Positions 38,401-48,085 of a stretch of 64,000 nt of DNA are shown here, in pieces. The stretch is from contig NC_133931.1 in the NCBI RefSeq assembly GCF_031877795.1, positions 26,782,264-26,846,263 of the forward strand, given 5' to 3'. Position numbers and translations under genes: made by a program. Source of the stretch: Strix aluco. Taxonomy: Eukaryota; Chordata; Aves; Strigiformes; Strigidae. The notes under the pieces are model-generated. The model was not told the origin of the DNA, searched no databases, and saw nothing but the letters and a program-made list of their open reading frames with translations. Position 1 is the stretch's first letter; each line of letters starts with the position of its first letter.

Positions 38401-41354
38401 ATGAGAAAATCATTTCAGACTTCAATAACTAACAATCAGTTATTGCTCTGGGCAATAATAAAGCTGAATGCAATTACCTAAAGTGAAGTTAGCAGTGTAA
38501 CAAATGAAATACAGATTTCTTTCTCTCCTAAAATAAATGTAGCATCTCCTCATCACACACTACTGCATGGTATAATAGGGTCTTCTAAACAGTGTATTGT
38601 CTGAAGAGCCTATTTGAGATTTGAAATATATGTGATTAAAACTTATAAAAGTTACTTTTTATGATATCACTTGCATGATTAGTGCTGGAAAAAGACTAAC
38701 GGCTATGAAATTGCAAAAGTAAAGCACTCATTCTAGGAAAACAGATTTCAAAACAAGATTCTCTGCTCCCAGTAGTACTCCTCTTCACACAGTAAAGACA
38801 ATTTACCCCAAAAGGCAAATAGAAAATTTTTGTTCATAAAATACCTTTGATCAGATTTTTCTCAAAACACGTTAGAGTTGTAAGTGCAGCATTTCAGTCT
38901 TCATACTTATCCAACCTCCTGTCACATTAATTTATTATTTATTCTGCTAACATGAAAATATACAGTCTGTTAAGGAGGAAAAAAATGTTTTTATTTTAAG
39001 CTGATTTTTAAATGAAGTGTTTGAGAACTGTAGTCCCTAGAAGATAGAATTCTTCTTAACTTAGCACTGGATTGTATAATATAAAGCATATACATAAATG
39101 TTTGCAGAATGAGGATTTTTGGATATAACTCTGGAATGAATATTTTCAGTAAGAATGAAGAGCTTAGATACTGGATGAAAGAAAAATATGTACAAAAAAT
39201 ATTCATAACTAAGAATAATACTGTTTCTCAGATATGCTACCTTTTGCCTTGTTATGTAGGGTAAGTATGAATTCTCCATGATGAATTATTGCTAATTAAT
39301 TATTTGCATGTTCTTCCTCTTTGTCACTTCAGAATTCAATTATCCTGGAACAGATTTCCCAGTAGAAAGTTAATCCTAATTCCTGATCTTTTGAGAAACC
39401 AGATTTTTATTTATAAATACAGGTTGGGCTTGAATGAAGAATGTTCCAGTTATTTCCAGCTACTCAAGTCTTGTTTTACACATCACGGTGAAGAAATTGC
39501 TTTTTATTATGTTATTGGGTATTTTTTATACCTTATTCTAAACTGGTGTTGACATTTTTTAACAGCTCCTTGGAAGCTAATGACCTCCCTCTCAAACTGT
39601 GTTCACTATTTTATTGTTGCAGGGTAGCTCATTAGTGTTGCACGAAGCTCATTTTCAGAAATTTTCAGGCAAAGAATACCTTTTTGTTGTATATTTATAT
39701 GGTGCGTAGTTCAACATATCATTAGTATTACCAGTATTAGCAATATATCTACAAAATGTGTTGAAGCAATTCCATTCATATCTGGCTGCCCTTCGTTTGG
39801 GTAAATGTTTTACTGGGATAAAGATATTGAGTCAGTGGAGGCTCTAAGCAGATGAAAAAGAAAAGATAGCTCACTCTGGCTATACTAATGCTGAAAATAT
39901 CCTTTTTAGGTAATTTTAACTTCTATTTAGATCATTCTGATACAAACTTCATTTTAAAAAAGAAATAGAATCCATGCAGCCATTAAAGCAGGGCAGCATC
40001 AAGAAGAGCCAGCCACGATATGTAGCAGCTACGATAAAACATTACAGCACAAAGCTGCATCATTTCGGTTCAGTATTTTCTCAGTTAACTGGAGCAGTGC
40101 TTGGCAATTATTTGTAAGGTTTGAGGAGTTCCAGCTTGTTACTGCTCTACTCTTATTCTACCCCACAAAACAAGCAGTAGAATAGGAATTATCTCCATGA
40201 ATGCTGTTCACCATTATGAGTTTAAGATTAAGTGTCCACACTCTGGGTCTGATAACATTTGGATACAGTTGTCATAGGGGAGAATGAAACTCACAAAGCT
40301 GTATTGCAGAAAGGGCAATTAAAGAACTAATTACATATTTGGACTCGTGGCCAGCCAGGAAGTACAGCTTATGTCCATACTTACTTATGTGGTTTCAAGT
40401 GCTGACAGAGAAATCATCCACATTATCCTTGAATTCAGGCTGTGTAAAAATTCCATCTGCTTTTCCTAGGAGGTGATGCCAGGATCTTTCTAGGAAGGAT
40501 CCTTCTGCCTTGTGTCAGTCATTACCAAAGGGAAAAGGTGTCTGAGGAGGCAGCCCCAGCAGGCGCCGCATGCCAGCCGCATGGCGACGGAGCTGGTGCC
40601 TGCACAGCTGCACAGCACTTGCTCCCACTGCCACCATCATCTTCCCTCCCGACAGCAAAAAAGGACCAACAGCAAACGTGGTCCAGAGGACAGCGGCGAG
40701 ATTGCTCCCGCACTTCAGTGGCCTGTAGCCATGATGCATCCCATCAATTAGGCAAAGGCTGTCAAACTAAAAGACGTGCTTTCTAATTGTAAATTTGTTA
40801 TTAAGCTAATTAGGAAATTTTGGCAGTCCACTTGTGTTTGTGGGAAGAAATGGTAAAGCGTGACTTTCCTAATAACAAAACAATAGAGCATGCATTAAAG
40901 ATATTAAGAAATAGATGGTGAACCAAAAAAGTAGCTATTATTGAAGACACACTTCTACTGAGGTTTTGCAGGGAATGACAGCAGGCCACACACACTTTAG
41001 AATTTTGCCAAAGCTCCAGCTAAAAAATGAGAACAAAAAGGTTGGCAGGTAGTAAATAACATTGAGGATGGAATTAATACAGCAATAAGAATCTGTTGCT
41101 AATCTGGAACCATTCAACCATTTTTAAATGAAGCCAAACACAGAATTACAAAGGTGGGAGGCTTTAGCCTGAAAAACAATGATTTGAAACTATTATGGTC
41201 ACTGATTCCAAATGTTTCAATGCAGTTTGCCAAAACAAAGCTTTGACAAAGCACATACTCAGTTGTTGGATATAAGATCATGCAATAAAGTAATGGTCAG
41301 GGTTAATGACATGCTTTAATTCTGAATTTGTCACTGATAGGATCATTTTTGGAA
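35441..41354. other. AT-rich unique DNA, no gene recognised
   Basis: About 5.9 kb. Open frames such as 37,670-38,026 plus have no recognisable domain. The one notable feature is a local GC peak followed by homeodomain-like AT motifs near 40.50-40.83 kb, listed separately. Confidence 0.4.
40500..40830. promoter_or_regulatory. Possible regulatory element (GC peak beside TAATTA motifs)
   Basis: A 200-bp GC- and CpG-richer patch (about 40,530-40,740) sits in AT-rich DNA and is followed by a run with repeated homeodomain-type cores: ATCAATTAGG, TCTAATTGTAAATTTG and GCTAATTAGG within 80 bp. This composition is typical of conserved noncoding enhancers. Conservation cannot be judged from one sequence, and the overlapping short frames look noncoding. 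Confidence 0.25.
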
Positions 41355-41765
41355 TAACTCATACTTCTATCACCTGTATTTTTAAAAGCATTTTGAAAAA
41401 TTAGATAGACTGCAGCAGACAGCTGTAAAAATTATATGAGAACTGAAGGAAATGCCTAACAGTTAGAAATATCAGTAAAACTTCCCAAATCTCAGTAAAT
41501 ACAGTTTATTAAAAGGAGGGTTAGGCTGACATCTGATTATAGTGTATAAACACCTTCACAGTGAAAAGATGCCGAAGACTTCTCTGATTATCGACAAAGA
41601 ACAAGAGCAAACATCTGAAACAAGGAATCAAACAGATTCAAATGAGAAATTAGGAACAACTTTCTTGGCTGTTATCTATCGTTTTTTTAATCTCAATTAT
41701 GAAGGTGATTAATTGTGGGAACAAACCACAGCAGACAAATGATTCTCCATCTCTGAATTTCCGTA
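41355..41765 (+). mobile_element. Ancient CR1/L3-like LINE 3' fragment
   Basis: The plus strand follows the C-terminal RT-to-3' region of an old amniote LINE. The segment around ATTAGATAGACTGCAGC fits the EKVQRRA region, AAAAGGAGGGTTAGGCTGAC fits RRL-RGD, and GTGATTAATTGTGGGAACAA with GATTCTCCATCTCTG fits NHWNNLP and DSPSL. Many indels leave no open frame. It lies about 0.8 kb from another ancient LINE in the opposite orientation. Confidence 0.55.
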
Positions 41766-42534
41766 ACTCCTTTGCAGCGTGTACATGTTTCGTTCGAACT
41801 CATGTCCCTGTGCTCAGCAAACCTCAGCACAACAGTAAGTGGGCAAGTTTTAACAGCACAGGATATACAGACCGTGAGATCAGAAGATCTAACCTCCCCT
41901 TCTGACTGTAAACTACAAATCTGGGGAAAGTAGGCACCATTGTACAGGTGTCCGTGATGAACTACACCTTCTCTGAAATACATGTAACCTGTCATGATGA
42001 GTGAGACAAAACTCTGCAGAAGCCATACTTACTTCAGTCTGAATCATGTAATCATTTAACTGAATAATCTTATTACCCATCCACAAAATATATGAAATAT
42101 ATAGTCTAACACGGCCCACATAAAACAATCATTAACTGAGAAGAAATGTTTCTAAGTAGCTTTAAGCACTAACTATATATAAATGCTGCTCTGATGGCAG
42201 TAACTTTAACACAAAAACTTACTTCAAAAAGAGATGAATGTGATATTTATCTACTTGGGATGCAAATGATATGTATACAGACTTTTACCATACAATAGGG
42301 TATGGAACTTCTGGCTGAATTACAAATTTGCTACCAGGAAGGAGCAAAAGCAGGGTTCTTCCACAAGGCAGGTTGACCAGGAGCTGCCAGTGGCCACAGG
42401 GCAGGCACTGCCCTCACCAGGAGGACCCAAACCCACAGCATCTGTACAAGACAGGCAAAACCGGGGAGATAACTGGGTCCACTGACCATCCCAGATAAGG
42501 TAAAGCAAGGAAGTAGGTCCACGGTCCAGCAAGG
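41766..42534. other. Unique DNA, no gene seen
   Basis: No recognisable coding or repeat structure. A slightly GC-richer patch at about 42,330-42,535 has short frames on the minus strand only, with no domain. Confidence 0.4.
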
Positions 42535-42982
42535 ACCTCTGTTTTAAACCTGCTGCCTGATTTTTTCATTTGGTGCCCTCTTCTTCTTTATTTTTGGGAA
42601 GCAGCTCCTTATTTACACTCTGCAAACAATGACTTTCTGTCCCTTTCTCATGTTATCTCTTTTCCAGGATGAAGAGCTTTATTCAGTTTAATCTTCTCTT
42701 GTACAGTAGCCAAATCTGATCATCCTTGTTATCCACCTCCATAATGTTTTCTGGTTTTATGTGTCTCACCTTCCCGAGATGGGGTGACAGGATGCAGTAT
42801 TCAAGATACAAACACATTGTTGCATACTGTGGTATAATGAGGATTTTTGTTTTGTTCTCTGTTTCTTTCTAAGAAATGCTGATTATTCTCTTGATTTTTT
42901 GACCTGTGCTAAGTACTGAGCTGATATTTTCAGATAACGATATACAGTGACTCCAGGATTTCTTTCTTGAATGGTAATACAG
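42535..42982 (-). mobile_element. Ancient LINE (CR1/L2-like RT region), 3' half of split copy
   Basis: Read on the minus strand, this is the second half of an old reverse transcriptase region and the start of its 3' part. On the plus strand the phrases CCCGAGATGGGGTGACAGG, ATGCAGTATTCAAGAT, CAGTGACTCCAGGATTTC and TTCTTGAATGGTAATAC match, in order, the antisense of the SPHL, VQMW, DLGV and TTQERD coding blocks of amniote CR1/L2-type elements. The match breaks off at about 42,982 and resumes in step at about 47,297, so the intervening 4.3 kb is a later insertion. It is dead, with stops and indels throughout. Confidence 0.62.
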
Positions 42983-43382
42983 GCACAGCCTTAGCTGTGT
43001 CTACAGCAGTACAAACTCTGCCAGAGGCTGATCCTGGGCACTTGCATTTGATCACCTAAGCTACTCAATAGCTACAACAGTGGCCAACATAGAATTGGCC
43101 TATGCCAGCTAGCTCTCTCCCAAACTATTCCCAAACATAGTTGAAGCTTCCTGAAGCATGAGTCATCATCCATCAGGAACAGTTACTAACAGGTAGCCTG
43201 CATGCTGTAAAACTGTTCTAGAGGGTTCGAGGGAATAATATTACGGGCATGTGCCATGACGTCAGTGTTAAAGAACAGTCCTGGGTAAACCTAACATATA
43301 GGTATATTTAGGTGACAAAAGGAAAACTAAGGAAAATGTGGGCCCATTGCTCAGTGAGACAGCGGCCCTGGTTACACAAGAC
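42983..43382. other. Unassigned 400 bp inside the nested stack
   Basis: This segment lies between the break in the ancient LINE and the CR1 3' end at 43,383. I recognise neither element in it. It may be extra sequence carried in during rearrangement, or a diverged transposon. Confidence 0.4.
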
Positions 43383-43801
43383 ATAGAATCATAGAATGGT
43401 TTTGGTTGGAAGGGACCTTAAAGATCATCTAGTTCCAACCACCCTGCCATTGGCAGTGACAACTTCCACTAGAGCAGGTTACACAAAGCCCTGTCCAACC
43501 TGGCCTTGAACACTGCCAGGGAGGGGGCAGCCACAGCTTCTCAGGGCAACCTGTTCCAGTGCCTCACCACCCTCACAGTAAAGAATTTCTTCCTTATATC
43601 TAATCCAAATCTGCTCTCTTTCAGTCTAAAACCATTACCCCTCATCCTATAACAACATGCCCTTGTGAAAAGTCCCTCTCCCCCTTTCCTGTAGCCCTCT
43701 TTAGGTACTGGAAGGCTGCTATAAGGTCTCCCTGGAGCCTTGTCTTCTCTAGGTTGAACAACCCCAACTCTCTCAGCCTGTCTTTATAGAAGAGGCATAC
43801 A

Positions 43802-44039
43802 TTACCAGCTCATGTTGAGCTTCTTGTCAATCAACACCCACAAGCTCTTCTCCACAGGGCTGCTCTCAATCCATTCTCCGCCCAGCCTGCATTTGTGCAT
43901 GGGATTGCCCCGACCCATGTGCAGGACCTTGCACTTGTCCTTGCTGAACTTCATGAGGTTTGCATGGGCCCACCTCTCAAGCCCATCGAGGTCCCTCTGG
44001 ATGGCATCCCTTCCCTCCAGCATGTCAACCACACCACAC
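43802..44039 (-). pseudogene. CR1 ORF2, fragment downstream of the RT core
   Basis: A 76-codon minus-strand frame carries the segment that normally follows the catalytic FADD block: [36 protein letters not shown], then [18 protein letters not shown]. It starts abruptly where the RT core should be, in a different frame from the endonuclease fragment upstream. After LNMS the sequence jumps to a point near the end of ORF2, so it is a decayed internal piece. Confidence 0.85.
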
Positions 44040-44800
44040 AGCTTTATCCCATGTTACTCTGACAAGCAGATCCCTGAAGAAGACAAAGTCTGCTCTCCTG
44101 AAGTCCAGAGTAGCGAGCTTGCTGTGCACCCTCTTTGCTGCCTTAAGGATCTCAAACTCCATCACTTCATGGTCACTGCAGCCAAGGCTGCCCTTGAGCT
44201 TCACACTCCCCACAAGCCTCTCCTTGTTGGTGAGAACAAGTTCCAGCATAGCACCTCTCCTTGTTGGCTCCTCTACCACTTGGAGAAGGAAGTTATCATC
44301 AATGCATTCCAGGAACCTCATGGATTGCTTATGCCCTTTCTTCTTGTTCCTGCAACAGATATCAAGGTGGTTGAAGTCCCCCATGTGGACCAGAGCTTGT
44401 GAATGTGAGGCTGCTCCTATCTGTCTACAGAGGCTCTCATCTGCTTGGTCTTCCTGGTCAGGTGGCCTGTAGCAGACCCCTGCTATAATGTCACCCGTCC
44501 CTGCCCTTCCTTTAATCCTGACCCACAAGCTCTTGGTCAGCAACTTATCCATCCTCAGGCAGAGCTCCATGCACTCCAGCTGGTCACTGACATAGAGGGT
44601 GACACCCCCCTCCTTGTCTCCCCTGCCTGTCCTTCCTAGAGACCCTGTATCCTTCCATTCCAATGCTCCAGTCATAAAACCCATCCCACCACATCCCCAT
44701 GATGCCAATAAGATCATAGCCCTACAAACGTCTGCATGTCTCTAACTCCTCTTGTTTATTCCCCATGCTCTGTGCACTTGCATAAGAGGCATTTAAGTTG
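44040..44800 (-). pseudogene. CR1 ORF2 endonuclease domain (APE type), disabled
   Basis: The minus-strand frame ending at 44,025 is a 230-residue piece of the apurinic/apyrimidinic-type endonuclease that nicks target DNA for reverse transcription. Visible motifs are a degenerate WWDG block in another frame upstream, VCYRPP (residues 81-86), MGDFN (112-116, catalytic Asp/Asn) and CSDHEV (180-185, catalytic Asp-His). Its N-terminal part, beginning with the QLKCL and SMGNKQEELE blocks near 44,800-44,720, lies in a shifted frame with stops. It ends at VTWDKA and runs straight into RT sequence that belongs several hundred codons further on. Confidence 0.85.
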
Positions 44801-44999
44801 GGCCCACGATGAAGCTGATTTAGTGGGTGGAACTCCTCTGTGCTGTTCTTCAAGTGCTCTACTCCTGACCTGTGATCCCTCTCCAGGCTCTGGACATCTG
44901 TTGCTGGCACTGGCTCCAAACTGGTAGGAGTGGGATGGATTGAGGTTCTGCTCACCCTGCAATTTTAGTTTAAAGCCCTCTTCACAGCTTGGCAAGCCT

Positions 45000-46048
45000 A
45001 TGACCAAAGATGCTCTTCCCCTTCTCTGACAGATGGACTCCATCAGCCCCTAGTAGACCAGGCTTCTCAAAGCAAGTCCCATGGACTAAGTATCCAAACC
45101 CCTGGCTGTGGCACCAGTCCCATAGCCAATTGTTGATTTGCCAGATTCAACTGGCCCTTTCAAACCCCCTCCCTTTAAACAGGAGGATTGATGAAAAAAC
45201 TACATGTGTTCCAGAGTCCCTTACCCCCGCTCCCAGGGCTCTGTAATCCTTCATACTTCTTAGACTGCTTCTGGATGTATTACTGGTGCCCACGTGAAAC
45301 AACACTAGATAATAGTCAGTGGACTGTATGAGGCTTGGTAGTCTCTCAGTGGCATCCCTGCTATGAGCCCATGGTAAGCAGGACACCTCTCTAGAAAGTG
45401 CATTGGGTCAGCAGATGGGTGCCTTTGTACCTCTCAGAATAGAGTCGCCTACTACTATCGCCCGTCACCTTTTCTTAGTTGCACTGGTTGTTATACAGGG
45501 AGAAGGCTGGGCTGCCTTCCTTATCTCCAGCATCTTTTGTGATGAGATGGATCTTACCCCTTCAGTCTACAGAGAGGTGAAGCAGTTCTGCAAGGGCACC
45601 TCAGGCTTTGGGGGAAGTTTCTTCCTCCTGCAGGCCCTTGCAGTTGCAAGCTTCCTGCATTATTGGCCCCCCTCCCTTCTGTGTGTGCTGGTGGAGGAGG
45701 TTTGGGCTATTTGGCCGTGGGCTGAGGGTCCACTGCAGACTGTGCTTGGAACCAGCTATCTAACTCCTTCTCAGCCTCCCTGATGTTATGCAGCCTTCTC
45801 ACCACCTCCTGCAGCTCAGGCATCTGCTGCAGGAGGTCCTTCACCTGGGTAGACCTTTCACAGGCAGGTCTGCTGCCTGTCCCTGCCCCAGGAAAAAGGT
45901 GTAAGCCCTTCCTCCAGTCTGAGGTCTGCCCTGCAGCCTCTCCCTTCAGCAGCTCTGTATGGGTGGAGGCATCGGCCACCGCTAGGGTAGATGGTGCGGA
46001 GCCCCCATCCGGAGCTGCAGCTTTTGGTCTCAGACAAGTGTCCACCAT
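45000..46048 (-). pseudogene. CR1 ORF1 (coiled coil plus SGNH esterase-like), disabled
   Basis: CR1 ORF1 encodes an RNA-binding or lipid-esterase-like protein of the retrotransposition particle. The N-terminal frame (46,048-45,707, 113 codons) starts MVDTCLRPKAAAPDGG, as I remember for avian CR1 ORF1, and contains a heptad-like stretch (LLQQMPELQEVVRRLHNI). After a frame change, an SGNH-hydrolase block I follows (VVGDSILRG; GDS at 45,441-45,449), then the DYY..LFHVGT block near 45,290. Stops separate these blocks, so no full protein can be made. Confidence 0.78.
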
Positions 46049-46477
46049 CCTGCCTTGAGGGTCAGGTAGGATGAGAGCCCTTAGCCTATGCAGATGGTCA
46101 CAGAACGGTACCCGGTTGCTGGGTTATGTGTACTTCAAGCTTCTCCACTTGGCCAGTGGAATGCCTCTCCTTCGAAGAGGCGCCCTCCCGCATGAACTGC
46201 CACGCCAACCACCATGCCGTGCCCTGGCTGCCGTGCCACACCCTGTTTGCCCGCTCTGTTTGCGTGGCTCCTGGTGCCTGGTGCTCCCTGGGGCTGCCAG
46301 TTGTGGGTGTGTGGGGTGGCTGCCATTACCCCTGGCCCCACCCACACCTCGTCAGCTGCTCTCTCTTGTGAGAGCTGCTAGCTCCTGGCAGGTCTCTGCA
46401 CTCCCCTGGGGTTTTCCTGGCTCAGGAACTACCCCCGTACCCTGCGTTCTCCTGCTCTGCTAAGAAACGCGCCTGCA

Positions 46478-47288
46478 CCAGTGCTGATCACCTTGGTGAG
46501 TGACGAGGTGGTAAAGATGGTAAAGGATGACGTACTGAAGGACTTCTTTGCCTCAGTCTTTACTAGAAAGATGGGCCCCCAGGTCCCAGAGACTGGGGGA
46601 AAGGCTGGAGCAAGGAATATGTACCCTTGGTGGAAGAGGATCAGGTCAGGGAATACTTAAGCGATCTGGATGTACCTATGTCCATGGGCCATGATGGGAT
46701 GCACCCATGAGTGCTGAGAGAGATGTCGTTGAGAGGCCACTCTTGATAATCTTTGATCGATTATGGTGACTGGGAGAAGTGCATGAAGACTGGACGAAAG
46801 CAATTATCACTCCTATCTTCAAGAAGGGCAAGAAGGAGGACCCAGGGAACTACAGTCCAGTCAGCCTCAGCTTGATCCCTGGGGAGGTGATGGCACAGGC
46901 GCATTTCCAGGCACATTAACAACATGAAAATCATCAGGAGTAGTCAGCATGGCTTCCCCAAAGGGAAATCCAACTTGATAAAATTGGTACAATGAAATGA
47001 CTGGCCTGGTAGACAAGGGAAGAGCAGTGGATATTATCTGCTGTGCTTCAGTAAGGCCTTTGACATGGCAACCTGTTGATGTATGGGCTATATGAGCAGT
47101 GAGGGTGGGTTGAAAACTGGCTGAATGGCCAGGTCCAGAGGGTGGTGATCAGTGGCACAATGTCAGTTGGAGGCCAGTAACTAGCAGTGCACCCCAGAGG
47201 TCAATACTGTGTCCAGTCCTGTTTTACATCTTCATTAATGATCTGGATGATGGGGCACAGTGTACCCTCAGCAAGTTTGCAGATAATG
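46478..47288 (+). pseudogene. CR1 ORF2 RT-core fragment, inverted against its neighbour
   Basis: The plus strand encodes a decayed middle part of a CR1 reverse transcriptase. Visible pieces are DFFASVFTRK, ITPIFKKGKKEDPGNY, SQHGFPKG, FSKAFDMA (block A, catalytic Asp), [14 protein letters not shown] and FINDLDDG, then CTLSKFAD, where it stops just after the first Asp codon of the FADD block. Several frameshifts break it. It begins within about 10 bp of the 5' end of the opposite-strand CR1. It covers much of the RT segment that copy lacks, ending within a few bases of where that copy resumes. Confidence 0.82.
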
Positions 47289-47296
47289 GTGTTATT

Positions 47297-47870
47297 GTCC
47301 ATCCTTTGTATGGATAGTTATTTTTCCCATGGTGCATGCACAATTCTTATTGCTGGATTTCATCAGCCATTTTAAAATGCAATCCCTCAATATCATGGTA
47401 TGTTTCTGCTAATCTTTGAAGTCAGTTTTACTTTTGATTGCTTTTAATTATTTTGTATAATCAGAAAATTTTGTTGCCTTACTATTGAGTCATTTAGGAC
47501 TGTACTGAACAGCATGGATCCCAGACAGATCATGGTGAATATGCCACTATCCCACTGATACAAAACCAGAGCTATTATTTCTATTTATTTTTTCTAGGCT
47601 TTAAACAAGAGAAGTAACTTTCCTTTTATCCCATAGCAACTTAGCTGTTTTGGCTTTCCAGTTATAATATTTTGACCAGTCATCCTTAGCCACATTTTTA
47701 GGTGACTCTTTCAAAGAACTCTAACAGATGCAGGAGGCATGACCCTTATCCTCAAAAATTATGGGGTATCTGCCCCCATATGTGGCATTAATCCAGTTCT
47801 CTTTGCAGAAGTGCAGATGTGCTGGTCTGTAGCTTCCCAGATCCTCCCAGCTGCTCTTTGTGCCACACTT
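47297..47870 (-). mobile_element. Ancient LINE (CR1/L2-like RT region), 5' half of split copy
   Basis: This continues the element at 42,535-42,982. On the plus strand ATTTCATCAGCCATTTTAA, AGGACTGTACTGAACAGCA, TTATCCCATAGCAACTTAG, CTTTCAAAGAACTCTAACAG and GAGGCATGACC follow in order the antisense of an old amniote LINE reverse transcriptase. The best example is the KWQMKF block just after the catalytic region. The two halves abut in the element's coordinates with little loss, which identifies 42,983-47,296 as inserted DNA. Confidence 0.6.
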
Positions 47871-48085
47871 TCCCATCTGTAAAACTGTGATGCTGCTACC
47901 CCTTTATCTTATAGGCCTGAAATGAAGATTAATTAATTTTTATTTCTGAATCACTCAAATATGAGTGATATGAATGACCATAAGGCATTTAAACTATTGA
48001 GAGAAGTCTACTAAGTAGCAAATAAAAAGGGAGAGCACATAATAAACAGTAATAAGAAATAAAATACTGAACTACTATTTGTAGT

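Larger units (their letters stand above)
43383..46470 (-). mobile_element. Rearranged CR1 LINE: full 5' part, deleted RT, 3' end
   Basis: Read on the minus strand the order is: GC-rich 5'UTR (46,470-46,050), ORF1 relic (46,048 to about 45,000), linker, endonuclease domain (about 44,800-44,050), then only the C-terminal side of the RT (44,032-43,802), and the last part of ORF2 with the 3'UTR (43,790-43,383). It ends in the CR1-type terminus, seen on the plus strand as ATAGAATCATAGAATGG. Two internal deletions are evident: the RT core is missing at 44,040-44,044, and roughly 70-100 codons after LNMS are missing near 43,800. Frameshifts and stops disable both ORFs. CR1 copies are normally 5'-truncated, so one that keeps its 5'UTR and ORF1 but lacks the RT is unusual. 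Confidence 0.88.

Noticed and set aside
43812..44472. 196- and 170-codon plus-strand frames
   Set aside because: They are antisense to the CR1 endonuclease and RT coding sequence on the minus strand.
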